Virus record (IMG/VR): IMGVR_UViG_3300032331_003377
Location: 1 to 27,030 of that record
From: a virus
Direction: 5' to 3' (one strand)
Length of the DNA stretch: 27,030 nucleotides
This document shows positions 6,625 to 15,768 of the stretch, piece after piece; position 1 is the stretch's first letter, and each line of letters starts with the position of its first letter. The position numbers were made by a program, and so were the translations under genes. Under the pieces are notes generated by a model. The model made no database searches. It saw nothing but the letters and a program-made list of their open reading frames with translations, and was not told the origin of the DNA.

Positions 6625-7035
6625 ATGCCAATACCCCAAAGAATACGAGTAAATCCGTTAGATTTACAAAAGAATATTGCTGTTGGGGTGTCGTTACCTT
6701 TTAATGGGCCTGGAGTATTTAATAGTACTTACTCTACTAAGGAACAAACTAAATCAAATTTAGTTAATTTATTATTAACTAGTGCAGGAGAAAGAATAAT
6801 GAATCCTAATTTTGGAACAGAATTAAGAAATTTTTTATTTGAAGGAATTAATGAAGATAATATAGGACTTTTAAAAACAAGTTTATTAAATAGTATAACA
6901 ATATATGTTCCTGGTATAACAGTAACAAGTATTGATGTAGCATCCAACCCAGACTATAATTTAATAAATCTAAGTGTCAATTATTTATTAGACATTTCTC
7001 AAACTCCTGACGAAGTAACAATACAACTTATATAA
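6625..7035 (+). CDS. gp25: Baseplate wedge protein, GPW/gp25 family
   Basis: At 136 residues this is the usual length for gp25-type proteins. The family core is clear: TKSNLVNLLLTSAGERIMNP (43-61), then NFGTELRNFLFE (62-73) in place of the classical N-P-x-F/Y-G-(T/S)-x-L block, and a C-terminal strand pair (ITVTSIDVASNPDYN, INLSVNYLLDI). In T4, gp25 is a wedge component at the start of the sheath, resembling the sheath handshake domain. It sits one base after the preceding gene and two bases before the gp6-like gene. The gp25-gp6 pairing is conserved in contractile tails. Confidence 0.88.
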   Translation: MPIPQRIRVNPLDLQKNIAVGVSLPFNGPGVFNSTYSTKEQTKSNLVNLLLTSAGERIMNPNFGTELRNFLFEGINEDNIGLLKTSLLNSITIYVPGITVTSIDVASNPDYNLINLSVNYLLDISQTPDEVTIQLI

Positions 7036-7037
7036 TA

Positions 7038-8894
7038 ATGGCCACTAACGAAGATAAAAATATATCCTATTTAAATAAAAGTTTTGGTGATTTTAAAACA
7101 TCACTACAAAACTATGCTAAAACTTATTTCCCATCAACGTATAATGACTTTTCAGAAGCATCTCCTGGAAATTTATTTATTGAGATGGCTTCATATGTTG
7201 GTGATGTAACATCTTTTTACCTAGATACTCAAGTACAAGAAAATTTCTTATTATACGCTAAGGAAAAAGAAAATCTATACGCGATGTCATATGTGATGGG
7301 ATATCGTCCCAAAGCATCGTATGCCTCAACTACTAATATTGATATATATCAATTAATTCCTGCTCGTAATCTAGGAGATGGTCAATTCATTGCAGACTCA
7401 GATCAATATGGTTTAGTAATCCCTGCTAATACTATTTTAACTTCAACAAGTACTGGTTTAAAATTTTTAACTACTGATTTAGTAGATTTTACTGATAGAA
7501 GTGATACTGAAATTTCTTTTGTAGATAATAATTTTTATCTATTTAAAAAATCAATTCCTATTATATCAGCAGAAATAAAAACAACTACTTTAACTTTTCA
7601 AGGAAATCAAAAATTTGCAACAGCTAACATTGCTGATACTAATATATTACAAATATTAAGTATTACAGGCAGTGATGCTAATAAATGGTATGAAGTTCCA
7701 TACCTAGCTCAATCATCTATATTCTTAAAAACAGATAATCCTGATCATAATCAGGCTAATTCAAATCTCCCTCCATACCTTATTCAACTCCAAAATGTTC
7801 CTCGTCGATTTGTATCTAGAATACTTTCAGATAATACTTTACAATTAGAATTTGGAGCAGGATTATCATCAAATAAAACAGACTCTCAAATAATTCCTAC
7901 CCCAGATAGTATTCAATTAGGTCGAGTACCCGGAATTTCCCTACTAACTAATAATTACAATAATGCTTCTGTAATGTTTACTCAAGAGTATGGGTTAGCT
8001 CCATCTGGAAATTATAATATAAAATATTTAGTAGGTGGAGGAGTAGAATCTAATGTACCTGCTAATGATATAACTACTATAACCACATCAGGAATCTATT
8101 TTAAAAATGGAAATCCAGGAGGTAGACTTTCAACTACTGTACTAGCTAGTATAGCATGTAATAATCCTAATCCATCAACTGGTGGAAGAAATGGTGATAC
8201 TATAGATGAAATAAGACAAAATGCTTTAAACTCCTACTCAACACAATTAAGAGCAGTAACAAAAGAAGATTATGTTGTTAGGGCATTATCAATGCCCTCA
8301 TATTATGGTAATATAGCTAAAGCCTATATATCACAAGACTTTACTAGAGAAGATCTTCAACAAACAACAGCCTATACTCAGCCAGGCAATCCTCTTACAT
8401 TGGATTTATATATATTAGCTTATAATAATAATAAACAATTAACTATTGCTACAACTCAATTAAAACAAAATCTAGTAACCTATATTAATCAATATAGAAT
8501 GGTTACTGATGCTATTAATATTAGAGATGCTTTTTATATTAATATAGGAATTAATTTTGATATAATAACATTAAGTGGTTATTCAAATCAAGATGTATTA
8601 ACAAATTGTATATCTGCTTTAAAAGATCATTTTAATATAGACAAATGGCAAGTAAATCAACCAATTATACTATCAGATATTATTTCTAAATTATTACAAA
8701 TAAAAGGAGTACAATCTGTAGTTAAAATAGATATTGTAAATAAACAAGATAATACAGGAAATACTTACTCACAATATGGATATGATATAGCAGGAGCTAC
8801 TAAAAATGGAAATATATATCCTTCCCTAGATCCATCTATATTTGAAATTAGATACCCTGATACAGACATACAAGGCCGAGTTGTAGTAGGATAA
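7038..8894 (+). CDS. gp6: Baseplate wedge protein, T4 gp6-like (baseplate J related)
   Basis: A 618-residue protein, similar in length to T4 gp6 (660 aa). The N-terminal region has the characteristic helical block (SFGDFKTSLQNYAKTYFP, 15-32; SPGNLFIEMASYVGDVTSFY, 42-61; NFLLYAKEKENLYAMSYVMG, 69-88). A baseplate-J hallmark appears near 402-430 (AVTKEDYVVRALSMPSYYG, then KAYIS). The C-terminal domain (about 497-575) carries FYINIGINFDI and VNQPIILSDIISKLLQIKGV. In T4, gp6 dimers form the ring that holds the baseplate together and trigger the shape change. It directly follows gp25, as in many contractile systems. Confidence 0.87.
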   Translation: MATNEDKNISYLNKSFGDFKTSLQNYAKTYFPSTYNDFSEASPGNLFIEMASYVGDVTSFYLDTQVQENFLLYAKEKENLYAMSYVMGYRPKASYASTTNIDIYQLIPARNLGDGQFIADSDQYGLVIPANTILTSTSTGLKFLTTDLVDFTDRSDTEISFVDNNFYLFKKSIPIISAEIKTTTLTFQGNQKFATANIADTNILQILSITGSDANKWYEVPYLAQSSIFLKTDNPDHNQANSNLPPYLIQLQNVPRRFVSRILSDNTLQLEFGAGLSSNKTDSQIIPTPDSIQLGRVPGISLLTNNYNNASVMFTQEYGLAPSGNYNIKYLVGGGVESNVPANDITTITTSGIYFKNGNPGGRLSTTVLASIACNNPNPSTGGRNGDTIDEIRQNALNSYSTQLRAVTKEDYVVRALSMPSYYGNIAKAYISQDFTREDLQQTTAYTQPGNPLTLDLYILAYNNNKQLTIATTQLKQNLVTYINQYRMVTDAINIRDAFYINIGINFDIITLSGYSNQDVLTNCISALKDHFNIDKWQVNQPIILSDIISKLLQIKGVQSVVKIDIVNKQDNTGNTYSQYGYDIAGATKNGNIYPSLDPSIFEIRYPDTDIQGRVVVG

Positions 8895-8911
8895 AAATAA
8901 AAAATAAATAT

Positions 8912-9511
8912 ATGAACTTAGATAAATTAAAAAGACACATACCTGATGTTGTTATAGCACAACTACCAGATACAATTACTAAATTTGAATTAAATACTCC
9001 TTTACGACTAGCACATTTTTTGGCGCAAGCTGGCCATGAATCAGGCGGATTTAAAGCGTTAAACGAAAATTTAAATTACGGCGCGAAAGGATTAGTGACC
9101 ACGTTTAAAAAATATTTTCCAACAGAAGATTTAGCTAAGCAATATGAAAGAAAGCCTGAAAAAATAGCTAATAGGGTGTATGGTGGTAGAATGGGTAATG
9201 GTGAAGAAATAACAGGTGAAGGATATAAATTTCGCGGACGTGGTTATATTCAATTAACTGGTAAAGACAATTATAAGGCGTTTGATGCCGTTGTTACTGA
9301 GTCTATTATTGATAATCCCGACTTAGTTGCTACAAAATACCCATTATTATCTGCAGCTTGGTTTTTTTATAAAAATGGTTTACATAAATTAGCTGATGGT
9401 GGTGCAACAGATGCTGTAGTAACATCTATTACTAAACGTGTTAATGGTGGTACAATAGGTTTACCTGATCGTATTAAACACTTTAAAGAATATTACACTG
9501 CATTGTCATAA
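8912..9511 (+). CDS. GH19 (chitinase-like) muralytic enzyme/endolysin
   Basis: A 199-residue single-domain GH19 protein. Visible family features are HFLAQAGHESGGFKALNENL (35-54) with the catalytic acid Glu43 and the second acidic residue Glu52, NRVYGGRMGN (87-96), and GYKFRGRGYIQLTGKDNY (104-121). Phage GH19 enzymes cleave the cell-wall glycan. No signal peptide is seen, so release would need a holin or delivery on the virion. It lies inside the baseplate cluster and the upstream spike lacks a lysozyme domain, so it may act as a tail-associated lysozyme, as the endolysin, or both. Its first part is more GC-rich than neighbours (GGCGCAAGCTGGCC), suggesting later insertion. Confidence 0.88.
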   Translation: MNLDKLKRHIPDVVIAQLPDTITKFELNTPLRLAHFLAQAGHESGGFKALNENLNYGAKGLVTTFKKYFPTEDLAKQYERKPEKIANRVYGGRMGNGEEITGEGYKFRGRGYIQLTGKDNYKAFDAVVTESIIDNPDLVATKYPLLSAAWFFYKNGLHKLADGGATDAVVTSITKRVNGGTIGLPDRIKHFKEYYTALS

Positions 9512-9528
9512 AATAGATTTGTAGTTAC

Positions 9529-9552
9529 CATATTTATATGTAGTAATTACTA
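9529..9552 (+). promoter_or_regulatory. Two adjacent palindromes, overlapping nATATTTAT copy 5
   Basis: CATATTTATATG (9529-9540) is an inverted repeat with a 2-base centre and is immediately followed by the perfect 12-bp palindrome TAGTAATTACTA (9541-9552). The ATG at 9556 begins three bases later. The motif core ATATTTAT is at 9530-9537, 18 bases before the ATG. The arrangement looks like a promoter with an abutting operator. It falls in the only sizeable gap (44 bases) in the middle of the virion module. Confidence 0.42.
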
Positions 9553-9555
9553 ATT

Positions 9556-10656
9556 ATGGCCGTTTACAAAATATTTCCCGAAAAGAGTGCTACTCTCTAT
9601 TCATACTATCCTGCTCTTAATACAGGGTTAGATGAAATTTTAGAACTTAGTACCTATTATTCTTATGATAGTACTAATGAAGTATCTCGCCCTGTTATTA
9701 AATTCCCATCAGATCAAATTTCTGATATTATTACTAATAAAATTAGTGGAAGTAATTTTGATGCTTATTTAAGATTATATCTAGCTAAGGCTTCCGAAAT
9801 TCCATTAAATTATACATTATTTACCCATCCATTATCTAAAGATTGGAATATAGGTACAGGAAGATTTTCAAATTCACCTATTACTACAGATGGAGTAAGT
9901 TGGAAATATACAAATCAATCAGGAAGTATAAATTGGATTAGTGGAAGTTTTACTTCAGGTACAACAGGATCATATTATATAAGTGGATCTGTAGGTGGAG
10001 GTACATGGTATACAAGTTCAACTTATCAATCAACTCAATCATTTACTAATATATCTTCAAAAGATATTACAACTAAAGTAACTAACACTGTATTAGCTTG
10101 GAATAGTAGTTCAATAGCTAATTATGGGTTTATTTTAAAACATTCTTCATCTTTAGAATTTACAACAGCTTCTAAATTTGAACTAAAATATTTTTCAGGC
10201 ACTACTCATACTATTTACCCCCCAGCTCTTGAATTTAGATGGGATGATTCATCATATACTACTGGTTCTTTAACAGTAGTAACTTCTAGTTTATTTTCTC
10301 TTACATTAGGAAATAATAAAGGTGAATTTCAACAAAATTCAATCCAACGTTTTAGAGTAAATGTTAGAGATCAATATCCATCAACAATATTTAGAACTAC
10401 GTTAAGTTATGCTAATTCAAAAGCTTTACCTTCTTCTTCCTATTGGGCGATAAGAGATTTGGATACTGAAGAAATTGTCGTAGATTACGATACATCTTAT
10501 ACTAAAATAAGTTGTGATAGTAATGGTAATTATTTTGACATTTATATGGATGGTTTAGAACCTGAACGTTATTATAGATTACTTATTAAAACAATAATTA
10601 GTAATAAAGAAACAATAATATCTGATAAGGATTATATTTTTAAAGTTATAAGATAA
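9556..10656 (+). CDS. Tail/baseplate protein with DNRLRE-like N-terminal domain
   Basis: A 366-residue, beta-rich, Ser/Thr/Tyr-rich protein. Residues 1-215 resemble the DNRLRE/CBM96-type fold: it opens with KSATLYSYYPALNTGLDEIL (10-29), then RPVIKFP (45-51), DAYLRLYLAKA, and later LAWNSSSIANYGFIL. Related domains are found in secreted and surface proteins and may bind carbohydrate. Residues about 240-366 form a separate beta-sandwich-like part (QRFRVNVRDQYPSTIFRTTL, YFDIYMDGLEPERYYRLLIK). Position between gp6 and the 1340-residue wedge/adhesin candidate suggests a baseplate periphery protein. Its stop shares a base with the next start (TAATG). DNRLRE assignment is by eye. Confidence 0.6.
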   Translation: MAVYKIFPEKSATLYSYYPALNTGLDEILELSTYYSYDSTNEVSRPVIKFPSDQISDIITNKISGSNFDAYLRLYLAKASEIPLNYTLFTHPLSKDWNIGTGRFSNSPITTDGVSWKYTNQSGSINWISGSFTSGTTGSYYISGSVGGGTWYTSSTYQSTQSFTNISSKDITTKVTNTVLAWNSSSIANYGFILKHSSSLEFTTASKFELKYFSGTTHTIYPPALEFRWDDSSYTTGSLTVVTSSLFSLTLGNNKGEFQQNSIQRFRVNVRDQYPSTIFRTTLSYANSKALPSSSYWAIRDLDTEEIVVDYDTSYTKISCDSNGNYFDIYMDGLEPERYYRLLIKTIISNKETIISDKDYIFKVIR

Positions 10657-10991
10657 TGTCTAAAATACCAATACAAAAAACCGTATTTAGTAAAGATTCT
10701 TATAGCAGGCTAGTTAATACCCAATTTAGCCAGTTATTAAATCAAGGAGTTGTAGAAGAAACACCAACTTTTACAATTGATGATTTTTTTAGACTATATA
10801 ATCAGTTATTTTATCAAATGCCTAGAGAAGGAGATACTAATTCCCATATGGCTCTTTTAAAAAGAGAAGCTGATTATTTAGGTATTAGTATATCTCAAGA
10901 TGATATTCAAGCTTTGTTAGATGAAATTACATCATTACGTCAACAATTGCTTGATACACAAACAACAGTAAATGAATTGATTAAACAATAA
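10656..10991 (+). CDS. Small helical virion-operon protein, 111 aa
   Basis: Residues 1-40 are polar and Lys/Gln-rich. Residues 40-80 contain an aromatic-rich helix (FTIDDFFRLYNQLFYQMPRE), and 81-111 form a coiled coil (DDIQALLDEITSLRQQLLDT) ending NELIKQ. Both ends overlap neighbours by one base (TAATG at 10654 and 10989), so it is translated together with the DNRLRE-like protein and the 1340-residue protein. A linker or oligomerisation role between them is plausible but inferred. No family recognised. Confidence 0.65.
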   Translation: MSKIPIQKTVFSKDSYSRLVNTQFSQLLNQGVVEETPTFTIDDFFRLYNQLFYQMPREGDTNSHMALLKREADYLGISISQDDIQALLDEITSLRQQLLDTQTTVNELIKQ

Positions 10992-13900
10992 TGGCGGATA
11001 ATATTAAAATAGTAGGTAATATTGTAGAGGTCCAACAGATATCTCGTTATTCTGAGGAAGATCTTAGGTTACTTGCTACTCAAGTTATAAAAGAAGATTT
11101 TGGAAAACAAAATGATTATATTGAATATTTTGTTTATGACGCTGGCAAAAATCTTTTAGATACAAATTATAGCTATAAAGATTTTAAATTACCTACTACT
11201 TCTTATATAGATCCTGTTAGTGGAACTTTACCTATTATAGAAATAGATCCTGTTATGGATCTACAAAATTTGGGCTACTCATCAGGAGAATTTATAGTTC
11301 AGTATAATTTTCTAAACAATAAAATTTCAAATTCAACTCAAACAGGATTATTTTTAAAAGAAATATCTCCTGATAGAACTGAAATAAGAATAGGATCTAC
11401 TGTATTAACTAATGAGCAAATTGAAAGTGGATCTTTAGCTCTTATAAGTGAGGCTTCTAGTTCTTCATATTTTGTTGATTATCTTGTTGATTTTGGAAAT
11501 AATATACAAGCGGTAACAGTAAATACTGCCTTAAATAAAGTTGAAACTGGATATGAAATTTTATTTAAGTTATACCAACCATTACCCCCCGAAATTCAGG
11601 AAAAATCTACATTGTGGGTTGTAAAAGAAAAGGTAACTCCTTATTCTTTTAATATTAATTTAGACAAACTTATTACACCCGCTCCAGGTCCTCAATTAAG
11701 AGGTCCTAATTTTGATATAGATGTACCTAATAGAAATAATGTAGGTACTTCTTACCAAACCTATGGTGGGTTATTAGATAATCTTAAAAATGTATCATCC
11801 TCATATCAACAACTTTTAAGTATTATTACTTCACAAAGTATTGATATTAATACAGATTATAGTGATTTTAATAACTTTGTATTTTTTAGCTCAGCTAAAC
11901 AAAGAGTTGTTAATTTTTACAATAAAGTAAAAGAAATTGAAGATTTAAAAAATACGTTAATAACTTATACTCCATTAACATCTAGCTATCCCAACTTAAT
12001 TACTGATTATAACTTAGTAACATCTAGTATTAATAATATTATAGCTAATTTTGATGGATTTGAATATTATCTGTACTTTGAAAGTGGATCTTTAACTTCT
12101 TCTTTAAATTATGGTATAACACCATATCCTAAAACTAATTCGTTAAAACCATTTCCTTTACAATCAACAGGTTCTGTTTCATCTTCTTTATGGTTTAATA
12201 AATCAACTTCTAGTGCTGCTGATTATGACAGTTATAATCAAAATAATTTAATTTATACTGTACCTACCTTTATTAAGGATGATGGTAATAATGATCAATA
12301 TATTACTTTCCTTAATATGATTGGTCATTATTTTGACAATATTTGGATATTTTTAAGTGCGGTTACTGATATTAATCTAGCAAATAATAATTTAGAACAA
12401 GGTATATCTAAAGATTTAGTATACACTACATTACAGTCCTTAGGAACTAAACTATATAATCGATACGGAAATTCAAATAATACTTTATTTTTAGTAGGTA
12501 GTAATGGTAGTTCTAGTTTTGATAATAATTTTACTCCTACAGGTTCTTATTTAAATGCAATTCCACGTAAAGATTTACTTGCTGAAACTTATAAACGTAT
12601 TTATCATAATTTACCTTTGTTATTAAAAACTAAAGGTACAACTTATGGATTACAAACATTAATTTCTACCTTTGGAATTACTGGTAGTATATTAAGTGTT
12701 AAAGAATATGGTGGTGATTTAAAAAGCCAAATGTTAGATGAATATAATAACGATAAGGTTAGAATAATATCTTCTAGCATAGTAACAGGTAGCGTCTTAT
12801 CACCTTATATTAGCTTATTAGTACAGCCTACATCTTCAACTCAATTTAGAAGAGATGATTTACATTATTTAGATATTTCATTCTCTCCTGAAACTCAAAT
12901 TGACACTTATGCTTCTGCTTCTATAGTTAAAGCTAATCCAACTTGGAGTCTAGATGATTATATAGGTGATCCTAGACAATTATATAGTGCTTCTTATAAT
13001 GATTTAAATACTCAAAGAAATACCTATTATAATTTTACAGCATCAAATATGGACTATGCCGGATTTATTCGCTTAATCCAGTTTTTTGATAATTCATTAT
13101 TTAAAATGATAAAAGATTTTGTTCCTGCAAGAACAAATCTTTCAACTGGTATTACAATTAGTTCTCCTGTATTAGAAAGAAATAAATGGGTATATGCTAA
13201 CCCATCCACTACAGGTAAATTAGGAGTAATGGATGCTAATTTAAAAGGTCCATCAATTAGTACTCAATATACAAGCTTATATACTTATTTAACAGGAAGT
13301 AAAGTAGCATATTATACAGGACAATTTAGTGGAAGTATAATTAATTATGGTAATAGTTGGATAGAAAACAATTTTAATCCTTATTTGCACCCTTCTTCTA
13401 GCTTAACAGATAATGATATCAATGTATTTAATCATTCTGAATATAATGTATTATTAAATAATGTATCTGCAAGTAGATTATCTCTTCTTAGGCAAGATAT
13501 AGAGTATGTATATGGCACTTCAAATAGCATATTAACTCCTGCTTATTTACAAGATTCAAATGAATCTCTTACTACATATCAAAGATCAAGATATGATGGG
13601 GCTAAAGTAGTTAGTTTACAATATAATACCTACACTAGCGGAGCTTATACAGGATCAGATGGAAATTTTATTCAAAGTAGTATTGATTACAATGGTGATT
13701 ATTCATATGGTAAAACAGCAGCAATTGACAAATTAGTAAGACAATTAGGACTATTTACTTTAATAGAAACTTCTTCATATCTTCCTGGGCGCAATAGGGT
13801 AGCTTTAAAATATCTTGTAGATGAATTTGGAGGATTAACAGAATTAAATCAACGTAATAAACATTGGGAAGATATACAAAGAATATTTCTTGCTGGTGAT

Positions 13901-15013
13901 TATTTAAATATTTCTCAATTTGATAATCAACAATCAAGTAATCAAAAAACAACAGATGGTAATAAATTAATTTTTAATAGTGGGTATAGTTATTCACCTA
14001 TACTTTATTTTTCTAGTTGTAGTGTTGATCCTACTATTTATTTTGAAAATTTAGGAGCCATTAATTATTATATAGCAACTGCTAATAATTTTAGTTCATC
14101 TTATTATCTTAGTGGATCTTCTAATAATATTATTGGATTTCCTATAAGTGAAAGTTATGTTACTAATATATTTAACCATGCTATAATAGGTCCTTCATTC
14201 TTTTATACATCGTCTTTAACATCACCCCCAACATATTCGGCCCAACAAACAGAAAACTATCTTGTGAATGCTGGATTTGATATGAATGTTGTTATAGCTG
14301 ATGGACAATACCTTACTGGGTCTTTGCAATTATTTAAAAATGGAGTTTTATATGCTACTGCAAGTCAAATATTTGGCCAACCAGTAACACCAACACCATC
14401 CATTACACCATCAATAACACCTACTAGAACCCCATCTGTAACACCATCATTATCAGTAGGAGCATCTTCACCAGTAACACCTACAACAACACCATCAACA
14501 ACAAAAACTCAAACACCTACAGCAACACCTTCTAAAACAACAACAGCTACACCATCATTAACACCATCAATAACAGTTTCTACATCAGTTTCTGCAACAC
14601 CTCCATCAACACCAGCAGTAACATCAACACCAAGTCCATCTGTGTCATCTGCAGCTGCGTCACCAACCCCATCACCTTCAACTGTACCAAGTACATTTAC
14701 GGTTAACGTTTATGGAAAAAGAGCTGGTGTTATAACCTACTTATTTGGTAACCTTGGCTCATCTAGTATGACTTTAATAGGAACTTTAACCGCTGGAGGT
14801 ACACTTAAAAAGACATGGACTGGAGTTACTTCTGGAGATATAGTATATCTTGTATGTACTGATGGTAGTGGAGATGCTGCGACAGGAGTATGTGAAACTG
14901 GAGCTCAGGAAGGATCTTATCCAACAGCAGGTACTTGCCAGGCATATTTATCTTTTGTTATAACAGCAAATACAAACATATATGTTTATGGAAATGCAGC
15001 TAACTTGTGTTAA
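10991..15013 (+). CDS. Giant baseplate wedge/adhesin protein with mucin-like stalk and Cys-containing tip
   Basis: The longest protein here (1340 aa). A block at about 536-570, YHNLPLLLKTKGTTYGLQTL followed by FGITGSILSVKEYGG, contains the Lys-Gly-Thr (548-550) plus Gly-Leu pattern seen in tail protein I-like wedge proteins. This suggests the N-terminal half is the gp7/gpI-type wedge partner of gp6, which is an inference. Residues 570-1130 are beta-rich and Ser/Tyr/Asn-heavy. Residues about 1131-1234 are an almost pure Thr/Pro/Ser stalk. The last about 105 residues form a compact beta domain (FTVNVYGKRAGVITYLFGNL onward) with Cys at 1289, 1301, 1316 and 1340, the last residue. The layout suggests a receptor-binding tip on a flexible stalk. 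Gene and operon overlap the preceding small gene by one base. Confidence 0.72.
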   Translation: MADNIKIVGNIVEVQQISRYSEEDLRLLATQVIKEDFGKQNDYIEYFVYDAGKNLLDTNYSYKDFKLPTTSYIDPVSGTLPIIEIDPVMDLQNLGYSSGEFIVQYNFLNNKISNSTQTGLFLKEISPDRTEIRIGSTVLTNEQIESGSLALISEASSSSYFVDYLVDFGNNIQAVTVNTALNKVETGYEILFKLYQPLPPEIQEKSTLWVVKEKVTPYSFNINLDKLITPAPGPQLRGPNFDIDVPNRNNVGTSYQTYGGLLDNLKNVSSSYQQLLSIITSQSIDINTDYSDFNNFVFFSSAKQRVVNFYNKVKEIEDLKNTLITYTPLTSSYPNLITDYNLVTSSINNIIANFDGFEYYLYFESGSLTSSLNYGITPYPKTNSLKPFPLQSTGSVSSSLWFNKSTSSAADYDSYNQNNLIYTVPTFIKDDGNNDQYITFLNMIGHYFDNIWIFLSAVTDINLANNNLEQGISKDLVYTTLQSLGTKLYNRYGNSNNTLFLVGSNGSSSFDNNFTPTGSYLNAIPRKDLLAETYKRIYHNLPLLLKTKGTTYGLQTLISTFGITGSILSVKEYGGDLKSQMLDEYNNDKVRIISSSIVTGSVLSPYISLLVQPTSSTQFRRDDLHYLDISFSPETQIDTYASASIVKANPTWSLDDYIGDPRQLYSASYNDLNTQRNTYYNFTASNMDYAGFIRLIQFFDNSLFKMIKDFVPARTNLSTGITISSPVLERNKWVYANPSTTGKLGVMDANLKGPSISTQYTSLYTYLTGSKVAYYTGQFSGSIINYGNSWIENNFNPYLHPSSSLTDNDINVFNHSEYNVLLNNVSASRLSLLRQDIEYVYGTSNSILTPAYLQDSNESLTTYQRSRYDGAKVVSLQYNTYTSGAYTGSDGNFIQSSIDYNGDYSYGKTAAIDKLVRQLGLFTLIETSSYLPGRNRVALKYLVDEFGGLTELNQRNKHWEDIQRIFLAGDYLNISQFDNQQSSNQKTTDGNKLIFNSGYSYSPILYFSSCSVDPTIYFENLGAINYYIATANNFSSSYYLSGSSNNIIGFPISESYVTNIFNHAIIGPSFFYTSSLTSPPTYSAQQTENYLVNAGFDMNVVIADGQYLTGSLQLFKNGVLYATASQIFGQPVTPTPSITPSITPTRTPSVTPSLSVGASSPVTPTTTPSTTKTQTPTATPSKTTTATPSLTPSITVSTSVSATPPSTPAVTSTPSPSVSSAAASPTPSPSTVPSTFTVNVYGKRAGVITYLFGNLGSSSMTLIGTLTAGGTLKKTWTGVTSGDIVYLVCTDGSGDAATGVCETGAQEGSYPTAGTCQAYLSFVITANTNIYVYGNAANLC
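14381..14692 (+). repeat. Degenerate ACA-CCA-TCA repeat coding for the Thr/Pro/Ser stalk
   Basis: About 312 bases are built from short imperfect in-frame repeats based on ACACCATC(A), for example CCATCATTAACACCATCAAT. They encode TP/TPS/SP runs with scattered Val, Ala and Lys. There is no regular spacer, so this is low-complexity coding sequence. Its C content is far above that of the flanking coding DNA, and it can expand, contract or recombine. Confidence 0.85.
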
Positions 15014-15032
15014 TAAATTAGAAGTAAAATAA

Positions 15033-15752
15033 ATGGCAAACCAAACAAAAACAATTAATATAAGTGTAAGTGATGTAGCACTAGTGCCAGGTGATCAACT
15101 ATCCTTTAAATTTCAAATATTAAATCCTACTACAAATAATTTTACTGCTTCTTTTATTCCTGTTGCGGCCGCACAAATGACTATTCAAACCCAAGCAGGA
15201 AATACAGGATATAACTCAACTAACTGTGCCTATTTTAACACAGGAGCAATGGCTTCCTCTACTAATACAATTACACTAAGTACAGGATTGAGTAATTATT
15301 ATGGTAGTCAATATTTATTTACTCCAAATCCTATAGCAAATTTAAATAATAGTTTATATAATATATATGGTAATACAGATTATACTTTTAATCCTAAACC
15401 CAATGATATAGTATTTACATATCTATCAGATGGTACATATAAAGAAAATACCATAATACAAGTATCTACTTCTGGGAGTTCATTGGTGTTAAAATTAGAT
15501 TCTGATATAACTAATCTATATAAAAGTGATTTAATAAATGGTACATATAAAAGATTTTTAATATTATCTAGAGTAGAAGATGAAACTAATGCTTATGTAA
15601 CATTTAAAAAACGAGACGGATCAACATCATATGGCTTTATAATACCTTCAAACATTGCTCCTAGTGTTTTAGCTAATATAGATACAATTACTAAAGAAGT
15701 TAAATTAAAACTACTAGCAGATCAATCAGGAATAACAATAAATACTTTTTAA
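15033..15752 (+). CDS. Hypothetical virion structural protein, 239 aa
   Basis: A beta-rich, Asn/Thr/Ser-rich protein with no signal peptide. It begins MANQTKTINISVSDVAL and continues with GDQLSFKFQI, which looks like an immunoglobulin-like strand pattern. Middle parts carry NTITLSTGLSNYYGSQYLFT and NIYGNTDYTFNPKPNDIVFT, and the C-terminal quarter has alternating strands (KRFLILSRVEDETNAYVTFK, TITKEVKLKLLADQSGITI). It lies 19 bases after the giant adhesin gene, in the same direction. No family is recognised. Given composition and location it is probably a minor tail or fibre-associated protein; an accessory to the adhesin is a guess. Confidence 0.6.
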   Translation: MANQTKTINISVSDVALVPGDQLSFKFQILNPTTNNFTASFIPVAAAQMTIQTQAGNTGYNSTNCAYFNTGAMASSTNTITLSTGLSNYYGSQYLFTPNPIANLNNSLYNIYGNTDYTFNPKPNDIVFTYLSDGTYKENTIIQVSTSGSSLVLKLDSDITNLYKSDLINGTYKRFLILSRVEDETNAYVTFKKRDGSTSYGFIIPSNIAPSVLANIDTITKEVKLKLLADQSGITINTF

Positions 15753-15768
15753 AAATTAACAATTTAAT

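Noticed and set aside
6729-6947. Minus-strand open frame inside the gp25-like gene
   Set aside because: Antisense to a well-supported conserved gene, with no family signature.
9531-9538. T4-type late promoter TATAAATA on the minus strand (also at 1870, 3193, 6235, 15770)
   Set aside because: The complement of TATTTATA matches the T4 box, but it would drive transcription antisense into the preceding genes. With AT-rich background I treat it as a by-product of the plus-strand motif unless antisense RNA is found.
13755-13952. Minus-strand open frame inside the giant tail gene
   Set aside because: Antisense shadow of a long, coherent coding frame.
14381-14692. CRISPR-like repeat array
   Set aside because: The repeats are short, imperfect, in frame and without regular spacers. 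They encode a Thr/Pro/Ser stalk.
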